From the NCBI GenBank assembly GCA_022605955.1, contig JAKCOZ010000039.1, forward strand, positions 3,224,001 to 3,288,000: 64,000 bases of DNA, given 5' to 3'. This stretch comes from Rallus limicola (taxonomy: Eukaryota; Chordata; Aves; Gruiformes; Rallidae). Numbering within the stretch: the first letter of the stretch is position 1; each line of letters begins with the position of its first letter. This document shows, piece after piece, positions 49,101-61,095 of this stretch. The translations under genes and the position numbers were made by a program. The notes under the pieces are model-generated. The model searched no databases. It saw only the letters and a list, made by a program, of their open reading frames with translations, and was not told where the DNA came from.

Positions 49101-52100
49101 ATAAATATACACAGTTTAAAAACATATTCTTAAAATAAATTCCTTTATATAAGACATGCTCCCAGATGTAATTGTTCTTTTAAAATGAGCACATGGCCAA
49201 CTGTTTCTTGCATTTGAAGCTTTCTTTCTCCTCTAAGTTCCAATATGTTTTAAGCAAATAATGTTGGATTCATCTCCTTTATGTCAACATCTCATTTGGG
49301 TCCCAGTATAGTCACTGGAAAGAGATGGACACTCGGACAGGCTTCCTCAGTCCTATTGTAGTCCTGTCTATTAGAGGGTGAACTGTGCCCCAGAAGCACC
49401 CGCTTCCCTCAACTGGCCACAAAGGGAGACTGGGGCAACACAGTCTCATATAGTCATCTCTGTAACAGTCGTCTACACTTGGTAAGAGTAACCCCGGCCA
49501 TCACACACATGCACCAGGAACAGAACACCTACCTGGTGCTGCGTGTTCACTGTGATGCACACAATGTTGCTTTAATATTACCCATCTATTGAGGACGGTT
49601 TGCTGGGTGCCTGTTGATAGAGATTTCCAGGTGCTTCTAGACTCAAAGGCCTCTAGAGATAAGATATTTCAAATTCCTCTTATATCAACTGAAGAAAAGA
49701 AAACGCATCCCTAGAGCTGCCTGGGAAATTGTCAACAGGGATACTTCTTTGGAAGAAAAAAAAAGAGTAATTGTTGACAAATGTTAAAATGTTTTACATT
49801 TTTCTGCTCGTAATTTGAGCACCTCTAAGCAACTCCAACTATGACAAGAACTGATGCAAAATGGTATACTAGGAAAATGTGTTTGATGCAGAGATTTATC
49901 TTTCAGCATTGGTCTTTCCCTGGTGTAACACAGGGCAGAATTAATCTCAGAGTAATCCTAAGTGTTGTGACTATTTATCTCTCAATGTTAAGCACCTCCA
50001 TAAGGTGCTTTCACAACTTGGGGGATGGTGTCTAAGGCTTCAGCCATTAGAAAGGAGATAGACTAATCCATCACTGAAGCCAGGCATTATTATAATTTTT
50101 ACATTCGTGATATATTCTAAATACAGTTAAATGTACGCTGTATTTTGAGATCAGTGTTGTATGCTGGACTTCTAGGTAGAAACAGCTCAAACACTGGGTT
50201 ACAGTTGCTTTTCATCTTGTTAGTATCTTCCCAACCTTGTTTGAAAAGTATCTGTGATAATTCACTCAATATCTGGAGTCTGTCTAAACCACAGCAGTCC
50301 TTCTGTGTTGTCCAGGCCATGGTGCTGTCCAGATCAGCATATACTATCTCTTGTCGCTAATCTTGCTCCCCTAATGCAACCTCCTAGGCTTGCAAGGAGA
50401 TGATGAAAAGACAGAGCAGCTGTTCTTTATCCTAATGAGTACACCTACAAAGATCCTGTGCTGGCTGAGTATGTTTTGGGCTTCATTAATGATCTCATTT
50501 ATCTCTGGACCTTCTGTAGGATGGGAAGGGGCAGGTGTGCCGTTATGCTAAGCTCTGCCCTGACCAGTAGAAATTGAGTTAATGAACACCCCTTGCAGGT
50601 CTTCTTATGAGCACTGAGAATGACTGTGCTGCAGGGCATGGAGAGAGGGGGCAAGAGCCATGGGACATATCCCATCTCTTTGCCTCTGACTGACAGCCTG
50701 TACTCTGTCAGCTGTAGCTGTGACACAGGAAGATGTGGTGTCCCCTGCCTCATGCCCACTTGCTCAGCACTCCCCCGTTGCTCATGGTTGCACTGCCCTT
50801 GGGTCTGCTGTGAACTGCTCTCGGCTGGTCGCACTCCACTTCCAGTTTGTCAAACTGGGCCCAGTTCAGCTATGGCAGAAAAGAGGTAGAGCCCAGTTCA
50901 GGGTGCAAACTTTTTCACTCCGTACAGCTGCAGTACAGCAGGGGTTACTAATGACCTGACTTCTGATTTAGTAATTTATTAGACCATGTCTAAGATTTCT
51001 AGACCACAAGAACTGAATTCAATACAAAAAATAATAAACCACAGGAGCTGGCTGCTGTGGGTGAATCAGGTCAGGATCTAGCCTCTCTCATCAGCAGGTT
51101 CAGCCCAGCTCCCCTGTGCATCAGTAACAATTTGCTTCCCAGCGCACACCACTTTTTGGTACCACAACGACGACCTATTTTTTCTCTTGGCTTAAGAGCT
51201 TCTCCTGCACACAGTGCCTGCCACTGACCTAGAAACACAACTCTTCAGCTACTAGCCTGACTTTCTTTTTCCCCCCCCTGCTCAACTATCTTACATAATT
51301 GTGCCACGCAACACACACATCAGTCTGGTGCTTTTGGGATTAATAACATTTTTAACCCAATGGCACTGAATAATAAGTGAGAATCAGGGAATACCAATCC
51401 TTACTGCCAAAGGGTTATATTAAAGAATGATTAATATCCACCTTACTATTTCTTAAATAGCCTTAACTGTATGCTATAACCAAGAAACTTTTCCAGTTAT
51501 GTAATAAGTGACTAGCTGAAACTAGATTTTATATAAATATGCATATATGTTTACCGAAAGATTTCTTAAAAGGTGCTCTCTGCCTGCCGCATCATCAAAC
51601 TCTTTCTTCTAAATTAAATCACACAAGATTCTTCCAGAGATGGCTGTTTCATGTGAGACACAGAAATCCATTATCTTATCCTGCTGATGCCATTATTTCC
51701 AATAAAAAGTAATTATGAGGGTATTGAGTTTCCTCCCTATTTCTCAACATCACGCCACAAACTTTCAGATCGGTGAGCTGCAATTTCCCAGTTCATAGTA
51801 ATTAACTTGAGTCATTTTGCAGTGAGGTATATTTAATCAAGTGGGTTTATATTAAACCCGTAACATTTGCATTGATACAATACAGATTAGGTGAAGGAGG
51901 ACACTGTTAGTAATACACTTAATGGTGATCGTACTTCTTGCAGGCTTTCAGAGGGAGCTGCCCAGGGAATTGGGTTACCAGCCTGCTGATAGCTGAACCC
52001 ACCTCACGCTCCTCTTCTGCCAGCCGATAAAAAAGTGCCCGCGCACCGTGCCTGCTCGTAGTCCCTGTGCAAAGCTCTCGGAGCCAGATGTATTGTGTCA

Positions 52101-55100
52101 CAGCAGATGTCAGCAGCATATGGAAGAAGGAATGAGAAAATGATGATCTAAAAACAGGAAGGGTGAGTGAACAGACTTGATGCTGAAGCGTCAAAACATG
52201 TCTGTTGTAGGGCTCTGTCCTGATATACTACTAATAAAAAAAGATTACGCTAAAAAAAGGACTGGAGTCTTTCAGCAGCAACTAAACCTGGCACTCAGTG
52301 GATTTGTTCAGAGGATCTCAGCGTTGCCTCCCCTTCTGACGTAGCCCTGAACTGAATTTGATCCTTCAGTGTGTGAGACTTGCCTCTTTGGATAACCGCA
52401 CGGCTTCTGCAGCGCCCCACAAGTCTGGCTCCCAAGTGCAGAGTGATAATGAAAGCAGCGTGGTTTTTTTCTCAGTGAAATATCCTATTTCCCGAGCAAT
52501 TAAATGTTGTTTATATTTCAAATGATGTGCAAGTGTTGAGATTGTCAGGCTCAATGTTACCTGAGTCTTGCACAAGATGCATCCCCAGTTAGTTCACTCT
52601 AGTGTAACTGCCATCTATTTATTTAAATTTCCAATCTGTTCTCTCTTCAGGGGATAATACAGTGCCTGGCAAAGAAACAGCTTCTCAATTTTTCAAATTA
52701 TAATTTTTTAAATGGAAAACCACATGAATAACTTTTCTGTGCTGATAAAGAAACAGTGTATTTTTAAAAGGGAGGTGAATTCCAGGTTATTGTATATAAC
52801 TTGCAGGTATTTATGCCTCCTTTGCTTAAAATATTAAAAAAACCCCAGATAATCAGATATGAAGAGATATCTTTGTTAGATGATGGAACTATTTTACTAC
52901 CTGTAGCAAATAAGACAGATGCAGTATTTTAAAGAAGCTTATTTGCAAGAAGTGATTTCTGAAGATGATACCATTAGGTACAGATATGCTTGAATTAAGA
53001 ATACCATAATGTTCAAAATCCTGCTTTGAAACACAAATGTCATAAGCACAGAGATTAAAGTGTTCTGTTCCAATGCACCTGACAGAGCAGTGCTCCACTT
53101 AAGGATAAAGGGTTCAGCATATCTCCAGTTGTGCAATGTTCTGGGCATCACATTACTCAACCGTTTATAGAGCAACCAGGAAAACAGATGCTGGAGTATG
53201 CAAATTTGATCCTAAATATCTACCAACTTATCTCACACTGCAGTAATAATGCATCTAATTTAATACTGAGGAATTAAAATCTCAAAGACACATGCCAAAC
53301 AAAATGCTGCTGTGAACTGGAAGACAAGAAGGTCACGGTTTTGTAATGTAATAGCAGAAGAAAAAATACTCTGCTGGTTTTATCAGAGTAAGAACTCAGG
53401 GTCTATTCTCAAAGGCTAATTAAGGAGGCATTTTACATTTACACTTCACTGTAAAATACCTTGGTTTCCCAGAATTCACATCTACGAATTCACTGAGATA
53501 TTTCCTGAAGGAAACACAGATTTTTACCTAAGGCAGAATGATGTCAGAAAGGAGGCCAGAAGTTTCATTAACCTAAATTTTGTCTTAGCTGCTATCTTAT
53601 TCCATGGCCATCAAAGAATGGTTTGATGAAATTACTTGCAATATCATGACAAATTTTGATATATTTGGAATAAACATAAATTTGAAGAGTACCTTTTGAA
53701 AAAGTGCAATTTTATTTTACCATTTTAAACAAATGGTGCCTTTGTCTTATTTTTTTTCCTTTAAATCTACTGTAGTTGTTTAGAAGGTAAAAAAAAATCC
53801 AAATAAAAAGAATTTGTCATGCAAAATTAAATATCTGTTTTATTTTCCCAACCTAAAACTGATCAGCATGTCCCTGGTTCAAGAAGGAGCTCATACTCTT
53901 CCCCATGTTGCCCATCTAGTTTGAATGATGGAGCTCATTTAATTCTGAGAATCTGGCTCAGGTTTTTTCTGCCTTCTACATGCTGGATTCATAATAAAGA
54001 GTTGATCTCTCTCACGGGAGTGCATGAAGCAAAGTTAAATCAAATATTTTGTGACAAGTCATCTTTCCAGTGCAGGAAATCTCCTTGGCTTCTCCTCCTT
54101 TTGGCTTTGGCTGTGATCAGCTGAGAACATCGCTACTAAGTTATCAATGCAGCTCAAAAAGTGTTTAATCAATGAGGCTTGGTAGTGTAGACCTGTATTT
54201 TTAGAGCTGCAGGCTCAAATTCATGAGACCTACACCCAAGATACTGGCAATATGTCATTGCCACGTAGTGAAAAGCGGTAATAACAAAGCGCAATAGGTG
54301 TATAGGGAGGGAAACAACATCACTTGGAGAAAAGAGAAGTGAGCACACACACTTGACTAACAACATGAAAGGTGCAGAAAAAAATTGCCACATTGCCAGC
54401 AAGGAAAAAGTTATGAAGGATGTCATTTGCAGGACCCTGAAGACCTTAGTGGGAAAAAAATAACCAAACCAAACCCAAAAACAAAGGAAAAAGCAAATGG
54501 AAAAAGAAAGGAAGGAAAAGGAGGAAGATACCCATAAAATAGCACCACAGTCTAAAATGGGAAGTGGTGAGAAGTTGCACTGGTCAACAGTTTGATGGGT
54601 TTCTCTTACTTCTGCATAAATCAAATGTTCAGACAAAGCTTCTTGCAAATAGGAAGGGATCTGAGATAGTCCACAGAGATCAGGGAATGGAGAGCAAGTC
54701 ACAGACCCTGATGCTTTTGCAGGCACACATGGACTCACATGTAGTGAGTTCCCAGTCAGTGCATTTTGAGAAACCAGTTCTTTTTTTCTATGAAGCTCCA
54801 CACCAGTAGAAGCAACCTGGCTGAAATTTTATGATTAACTTTTGTTTCCAACTGGCATAAAAGATTCCTATATACTCTCTCACCCACTCTTCTTTATAGT
54901 GGTTACTACTGTAGTGGGACACTTCAGCATGCAACAAGAATAGGAATATGCTGACAACACTGGGGTGAGAGTTTCCAGCCAAGTCTGGTACACAAAACCA
55001 ATGATTTCTTTAAGTCTTATGCTGCAGTTTGCAGAAGGTGAAAAAAGATATTGTCACCTCTGTTATAGACTCAATAAATATCTAGACAACAACAGATGAC

Positions 55101-57497
55101 TGGCTGATGAGCCTAGTTCATCTCTGCTCACCGTCACATTTCCAAGGTTATTTTGACAACAAAAGTTGCTTGGATTCAGACCAAGTTGTCTACATCTGTG
55201 ATTGCAAAGCAGTATCTTGGGATGACAGATGTTTAGCTATTTTGGCTTGCTTTTCAGCTAGTGCTGCTCAGTGAAGTTCTGGAGACACTGCAGGAGGCAC
55301 GTTGGGCACCTGCAGTTCTGTCTCATGAGCTGGCAACAGAGCTCAGGAGCTACTGAAGTGGGTACCATGGGGAGGGCATGACTTGCCATAAGAAAACAAC
55401 TGCAAAGCATCTGCTCAAACACCAATCTTTCAAGGTAAATCCTGCCAAAGCAGATATAATTTGATGCTTCTTTTCTTTAGAATGAATTGTCCAGGCTTAT
55501 GCAGCAATGCAAATCTGTTAATACTGAGAGACTTGAGATACTGAACCCAAGTTTTATTTATATATATACATGTGTGTGTGTGTGCACGTGTACATGTGTG
55601 TGTCTGTGTGCATTTACATATATCTACCTTCTATTAGCTTCAGTGAAGTCCACACTTAAATTGTAAATGATGACAAGAACTGCCCTTTGCCAAAGGTTTC
55701 TTTAGTGTTGCTTTACTTATGTTTTTAGGATGATGGAATGATTTTTTTTAAAGCAATAAATAATAAAGTTACCATTGAAATAATAAAGTTGCCATTTTTG
55801 TTTCTTGCTTATTTATAATTCTGCATGTTTCTGAAATTGTATCTTTATTTCCAGAAAAATAGTCATGTACAAGGTGTTGGTCTATACCGTGCTCAAATAT
55901 TCTTACATTAAACTTGTGCATACATGCCAAGCTCTGGTGGAATGTCCCTCAGGAGACCCAAAGCTCTAAATACTTGGAGTAAGTTTTAATTAAGTATGGA
56001 AACTTCCCAGAATGAAAAGAAAAACCCTTCTAAATATAGACATCTTAAACATCTTGCAAAAATCCACATTCAGTTGCCTCAAGCAATGGCTAACCATACG
56101 GAAGAAATTGTCCAGACTTCTTGCATTTTCTGGCTTAGTTCAGGAAACCTCTCAGCTTTACTACATAAAGGAAAACTTCCCTATAAAAGATTAACTCCTA
56201 AAATATTCAATTGAGATCAGATTCTGGGAACAGATGGATCTAAATCGCTCTACTGTATTGTATAACCTCTAGAAGAGCTGGTCTGAAAGCTATGTAAGAA
56301 TGAAAAGTTCTGATATTCAGGCGTCTTTTCTCCTTTTCTCATCGCCTATCAATCCATCTGGGTTATTTTACCAATCTCCCAGTTACTTAGTGAATTATTT
56401 AATAGAGGAGTGTATGTGGTGAGAATATCAGTCAGCCAAACTAATAAGAGACTGAGGTAACAATGACAACTATCAGCGACCAATGCAGTACTCAAAGAGA
56501 CAGTAGGGTGCATCTCTGCTCCATTGCTCCTTTGCACTGCCCTTCTTCAGCTTCCCAAACATGTTTCATTGTTAGAACAGAGACCCCTGTGTTGACAGCT
56601 AGATAGCCTAAGTCTAATCGAGATAATTCTGAAAGAGTAGCAAGAATCACAGTTTCTTGTGACCTGGCACACAGTAACGTAACGTGCTTGGCCACCACGT
56701 GGGGAAAGAATGCCAAACACAATCGCTAAACACTTAATGAAAACAAATACAACCCTAAGCGGTGTGAGGAGTTGTTTGTCTGATCTTCTTTAAAATACTT
56801 AACCGTGAAAAATTTTATTTCTTTGCTTCTTATTTTCTATGTTAACTATTAAAGAAAGGAATCTTCAAGCTGCACCCTCGGAAAACATTAGGCTGGTGAG
56901 TATACCTTGAAAAAAACAAGAAAGCAAATGCATACCAAAACAAGACGTTATCTTGCACAAATAATTCTAACCCTAAAGAAGGAATGTAAGAATGGATGGT
57001 GTGTGTCAGAGATAAATTGTACCACTGCACCTAAGGGCCACATTAAAATGCAGCTCATGAGGGCAATTTAAATGCCAAGAACTGGGACAGTTGCATACAT
57101 CTAACATAGTAACCTATCATTCAGGAGAATAAAGAGATTTTAAGAATCAGGCCTCTAATATGAAGGATGTTTGTAACAGGTTATCTTACCACGAGTGCAT
57201 TTCCAAGGTAGATGACAACAGCAACTGAGCAGAAAAACCCCCAACCAAACCAACCACTGCAATATCCTGAAAGTCCTGATTTAGCTGTCGAAGCACACCT
57301 CGATAGACAGAGGTTATACATTTCAAGCAAGCAGGTGAGTGTCATTACCACTGGCATAGAAATGGCAGAGGAATGGGGGAAAGCTAACAGGGCAAGTAAT
57401 GAAATACAACGGAGAGAAATCAGCTCCCATGCTCTGACTTCTGGATGGCTCCCACTCTTAAGGAACAATACACTGAGAAGTATCAAATACTGCTTAC
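46115..57497 (-). other. ENOX1: ENOX1 intron A-B (11.4 kb)
   Basis: Mostly unique AT-rich sequence with no clear CR1. It holds a TG-rich microsatellite at 55559-55612, a GC-richer stretch at 50500-50900 that I do not recognise, and two AT-rich stretches with many TAAT-type sites (46440-46650 and 51640-51870) that look like candidate conserved non-coding elements. The open frames here are short, or (54169-54801 minus) come from reading an A-rich tract in reverse. None looks like an exon. Confidence 0.85.
55559..55612 (+). repeat. TG-rich alternating dinucleotide microsatellite
   Basis: TATATA is followed by TG runs interrupted by CACG, TACA and TC. It is almost entirely alternating pyrimidine-purine for about 55 bp. 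Confidence 0.93.
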
Positions 57498-57731
57498 CTT
57501 TCAATTTTTCAGCCAGCAAAGCAGCTTCGTGTTCAGAATAATGCATTATTGCTGGGGGAGAAGGAGGGCGCAGTCTGTCTTCTTCCATTTTACGTCTGTG
57601 ACGTTCTTCTCGGGCCAGCATTCTTTGTTTGCATTCCCATTCATAAAAGTCATCTCTTGCCTGAGCAAAATCAACATGAAGGCGACCTGAATCCTTTTTG
57701 TCTGTGCTAGATCCTAATCTCATGCGGTAAC
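57498..57731 (-). CDS. ENOX1: ENOX1 coding exon A (end of RRM-like domain)
   Basis: This 234-bp exon begins after a gttggtttcag acceptor and ends at an AAAG|gtaagc donor, a good match to consensus. It supplies the last two bases of a glycine codon, 77 whole codons, and the first base of an aspartate codon completed in the next exon. The protein starts YRMRLGSSTDKKDSGRLHVD. GRLHVDFAQA fits the last beta strand of the RRM fold. DDFYEWECKQRM then leads into a very basic and acidic helix (AREERHRRKMEEDRL), followed by the proline-rich RPPSPP and MHYSEHEAALLAEKLK. The cysteine in EWECKQR is one of few in this part. In the family this segment links the nucleotide- or RNA-binding-like domain to the central helices. 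Identification is from recognised family sequence and intact splice phase. Confidence 0.95.
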
Positions 57732-59715
57732 CTGAAACCAACAAGCAGAACTAACTGTTGCAGGACTTCTTGGTTTGCTTTTTTTTTCTTTCTTTTTCAT
57801 TTTCCTTTTTCCCCCTCAAGTGCAGTTAAATAAAAATGAACATTAACAGATTCCCACATAGGATGTATTGATCCTTGTATTTTCACAGCAAGATAAACCT
57901 CCATCCACTCGTTTTTTTCTCACAATTTACTGCATTGCCTATCAACATAGTAGATGGGCCAAAAAAGTTGACCCAAAGGTACAGAATCTATATTCCTGTT
58001 TAGAAATCTCTCAAAATACATCATTTTTCTATGTGAAGTTCCCAACCTTTATAAGCGCAACGGCCAGCTTAACAAATAAATGACTATTAAGAAAGCATCT
58101 GTTTTGGTCTGAATGTCAAGTCCTTCTTCCCCTGATCCTGTTGAGACCATGTGCAGTTTAGTGCTATTCTCCAGCCTGCCAAAGGCATTGGAAAAATGGG
58201 GAAAGGCTGAACTTTGCAAAAAAAACATGACCATGGGTGAATGAGGAAATTGTGCTACATACATTCTTGGGTCACAAAGAGGGTGGTGTCATATCTGAAT
58301 TGACGCCAGATCTCAAATTTTGAGGCTTTACAATTGCCAATTACTTCCCAATTCCCAATTAGAAATACCCTGGCAACAAATATAAACCACCTACAAACTA
58401 ATTAAGTTCAGCATTCTTTAAAGTAACTTTAAAAGTGTGAATGGATTTATTAGACATTTCCAAGACCCCTTTAAGAACAGAATGTGCCTCCCCTTTAGTG
58501 ATGTTCTGCATATTTAGAATTTGGTCAATGTATCATATGCTAAAGTTAGCAAACTGCAAAGGCTTTAAGTTAGGGCTACACAGCAGTTCAACAGAGCCCT
58601 GCTCTGAGTTAAAACCCTTGACTACTGCAAGCGGACAAAGAAATCATGGCAAAGCTATAAAAGAAGCTTTTGTGACCATACTGTGGATGAACATATGCTA
58701 TCATTTTTTCAAGTTTTATTTCCAAGGCTGAAAGATACTTACAGAGCAGTTTCCTCAACTTTCAAAATGTTGAGAAAGTGTGAGAAAACACTACATAGAA
58801 AGCTGCAAACAGGGCCTCCAGATGCAGGTAAAATTAGTCAGTCTGCACAGGGCTGGCTCTAATTTCTCCATACAAACCCACTGCAGTAGCCTCAGAAGCA
58901 GAGCAGCCCAGCAGAGACTTCTCCAATCATGGGATGTTGTGGAGAAGAGCTCTGTGCTGAGCTGGCATATAGGTGGCCCTTCAGAAACACAAACTATTGC
59001 AACCACTGTGTAATAATTCCAGGGGCAGGAACCTCCTGTTCAAAACAGCAGGAAAAAAATTATGTTTGCTGCTTTTGAACAGCAATTAAAGAGAACCCAT
59101 CTTTCAGTCTTGTGGTTTGCCTGTGGTTTGAAGAGCTCCAGCACCTCACCACCACAGTTAAAACTCAGTTTTGAACTCTCTCTGGGGACAGCAAAACTAA
59201 GCCTTGTGTAGTAGATTAGGAGCATCTTTGCAAAAATGTGTGCCTAGACAGTTTGTTTTACTGCTGGAAAAACATCCTGCTGTGTGAATACAAGGGACTG
59301 TGTGCTACAGCACATACAAGACAATAGCTTCAAAGACATTAAATACCCATATATGTAGTGATCCCTCAAAAAACACAACAATTTGGATACCTTTTGTTTT
59401 GGCATTTTCCTTTTAAACATCTTGTGGAGTTCAAAAAAAGTAACCTATCAGTGAGGAAGAAGTATGACTGTCATTTTCCTGCAAGGCCTCCAAACTCAGA
59501 TGAAAAACTCAAACCAAGTGTTTCAGGGGTCTCTCAAAGACACAAGGCATTAAAAACTTCCATGGAATCTGTCAAATCTGTTCTCCAAGATTCACAAGCT
59601 TGAGGTGAAGCAGGAATGAGTATTGCAAGAAGGGCAAACAAGTAGATTGTTATTTTAAAGCTCTTCCATTTTGCTCTCTTTTACTCAGAGGAGTAAACAC
59701 TATATTCCCAAGAAG

Positions 59716-60222
59716 ACTATCTGTGGTCCCACCCCATGTAGAGTACTGCTGTTGGACTGAGTCCCAAGGAAGGCCATGAATATGATCAGAGGGCTTGAGA
59801 ACCTCTCCTATGAGGACAGGCTAAGAGTTGGGCTTGTTCATCTTGGAGAAGAGAAGACTCCAGGGAGACCTTACTGCAGCCTTCAAGTACCTGATGAAGC
59901 CTACAGGAAAACTGGAGAGGGACCATTTACAGGGGCATGGTGTAATAGGAGAAGGGGTAATGGGTTTAAACTGAAAGAGGGTAGATTTAAACTTAGTATT
60001 AGGAAGAAATTGTCCCCTGTGAGGGCAGTGAGGCCCTCACAGAGCTTGCCCAGAGAAGCTGTGGCTGTCCCTCCCTGGCAGTGTTCAAGGCCAGGTTGGA
60101 TGGGGCTTTAGGCAGCCTGGTCTAGTGGAGGATGTCCCTGCCTATGGCAGGGGGCTGGAACTAGATGATCTTTGAGGTCCCCACCAACTCAAACCAGTCT
60201 GTGATTCTATGATTCTATGATA
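59716..60222 (+). repeat. CR1 LINE 3' fragment, about 0.5 kb, plus orientation
   Basis: This is the longest CR1 in the window. It spans the RT C-terminus (MIRGLENLSYEDRL, then RRRGNGFKLKEGRF and KLSIRKKL) and the full 3' end (ggggctggaactagatgatc, tttgaggtccccaccaac) with tail attctatgattctatgat. Frame breaks are present, for example after SIRKKL and near PWQCSRPGW. No function remains. Confidence 0.96.
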
Positions 60223-61005
60223 TATGAAATATATGGCTTTAGTCACAAGGTGTTGAAGGGAAGAATTACAGATACACCATATTCAGTGAGCCATAACAGA
60301 AGAAGAGTGTGGGTAACCTTTCAGAGCTTGGCCCTGAACTATTGAGGAGGTAATTATGCTTATCCACAGAGGTGTAGGCATGAAGGGGTCAGCCAAAAGG
60401 GGTCAGTGGTACAGCTACCCTGATAACCGTGACAAATGTTAACCCCCCCAGTTTGACTCGCCAGCTGCATTCCTCAAATAGCGATTGCTCTGTGCCAAAA
60501 CAGCATTATCAGCAATGTGAAAGGACACTGCCAAGGTGCCAGGTCTCGCAGACCTAAAATTAGATCTCCCAGCTGCGCTGTACTTTCCAGGAAGACAGAA
60601 TCTCTCTTCCTCTCCCCTTTCGCCTCCCATTGGCAGGAACACACTGGGCATGGACAGACCAATAAATTCAGCACTGTGGGAAGTAAGACCCACCTTGGAC
60701 TGGGCTGCATGGGCACTAGCACAGTTGAGTTTTACTAGACTTGCCTTTGGGTTTTTTTTTTTAAGTCAATGGGAATAATGGAATAAAACATAGAAGAGTG
60801 TAAATTGCAGTCCATAACCCACTACCCTGTGTAGCACCAGACAAATGGTTCTCTTTAGGTAACAGTTTAAGTGCTTCCAAATTAGCAGGTTTTTTAAACT
60901 GCCCATAAATCATACTGGGAAAAAAAAAAATCTAATTGCCTGTTTAACTCTTAAGACTGATGACAGTCAGCCAGCCAGGTGGTTTACAGCAGCAAGAAAC
61001 CTTGA

Positions 61006-61095
61006 ATAACCTGGGTTGGAAGGGGCCTTGGACGTCACCTAGTCCAATCCTCCCCTCAGTGCAGTATCAATTTCAACATCAGATCAGGTTGCTCT
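61006..61095 (-). repeat. Probable old CR1 3' end, minus orientation
   Basis: The words cctgggttggaaggggcctt, ggacgtcacctagtccaatc and atcaggttgctctggtctt resemble the reverse complement of a CR1 3' end. The tail and the rest are unrecognisable. Confidence 0.5.

Larger units (their letters stand above)
6910..57731 (-). other. ENOX1: ENOX1 gene, internal part (five coding exons and four complete introns)
   Basis: Five minus-strand coding blocks, each bounded by AG and GT, join in phase to give about 286 residues. They match the order and content of vertebrate ENOX1, a cell-surface protein of roughly 640 residues that combines hydroquinone/NADH oxidase and protein disulfide-thiol exchange activity. 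ENOX1 is preferred to its paralogue ENOX2 because of blocks such as GSSTDKKDSGRLHVDFAQAR, ITVLLTWIERGEVNRRSANQ, VAVFNASTRQKAWDHF and LAAQAYALKEENDSLRWQ. The linker also lacks the ENOX2 EEMTE motif. The first visible exon starts at phase 1 and the last ends at phase 0, so coding continues on both sides of the window. No promoter, start codon, stop codon or poly(A) site of the gene was identified here. Confidence 0.93.

Noticed and set aside
54169..54801. 210-codon minus-strand frame with hydrophobic stretches
   Set aside because: It starts at a GTG, its hydrophobic Phe/Ser/Leu runs come from an A/G-rich low-complexity stretch at 54450-54530, and no family or splice context is recognisable.
59776..60111. 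Plus-strand frame with a start and 111 codons
   Set aside because: It is the CR1 ORF2 C-terminus with frame breaks, not a host gene.
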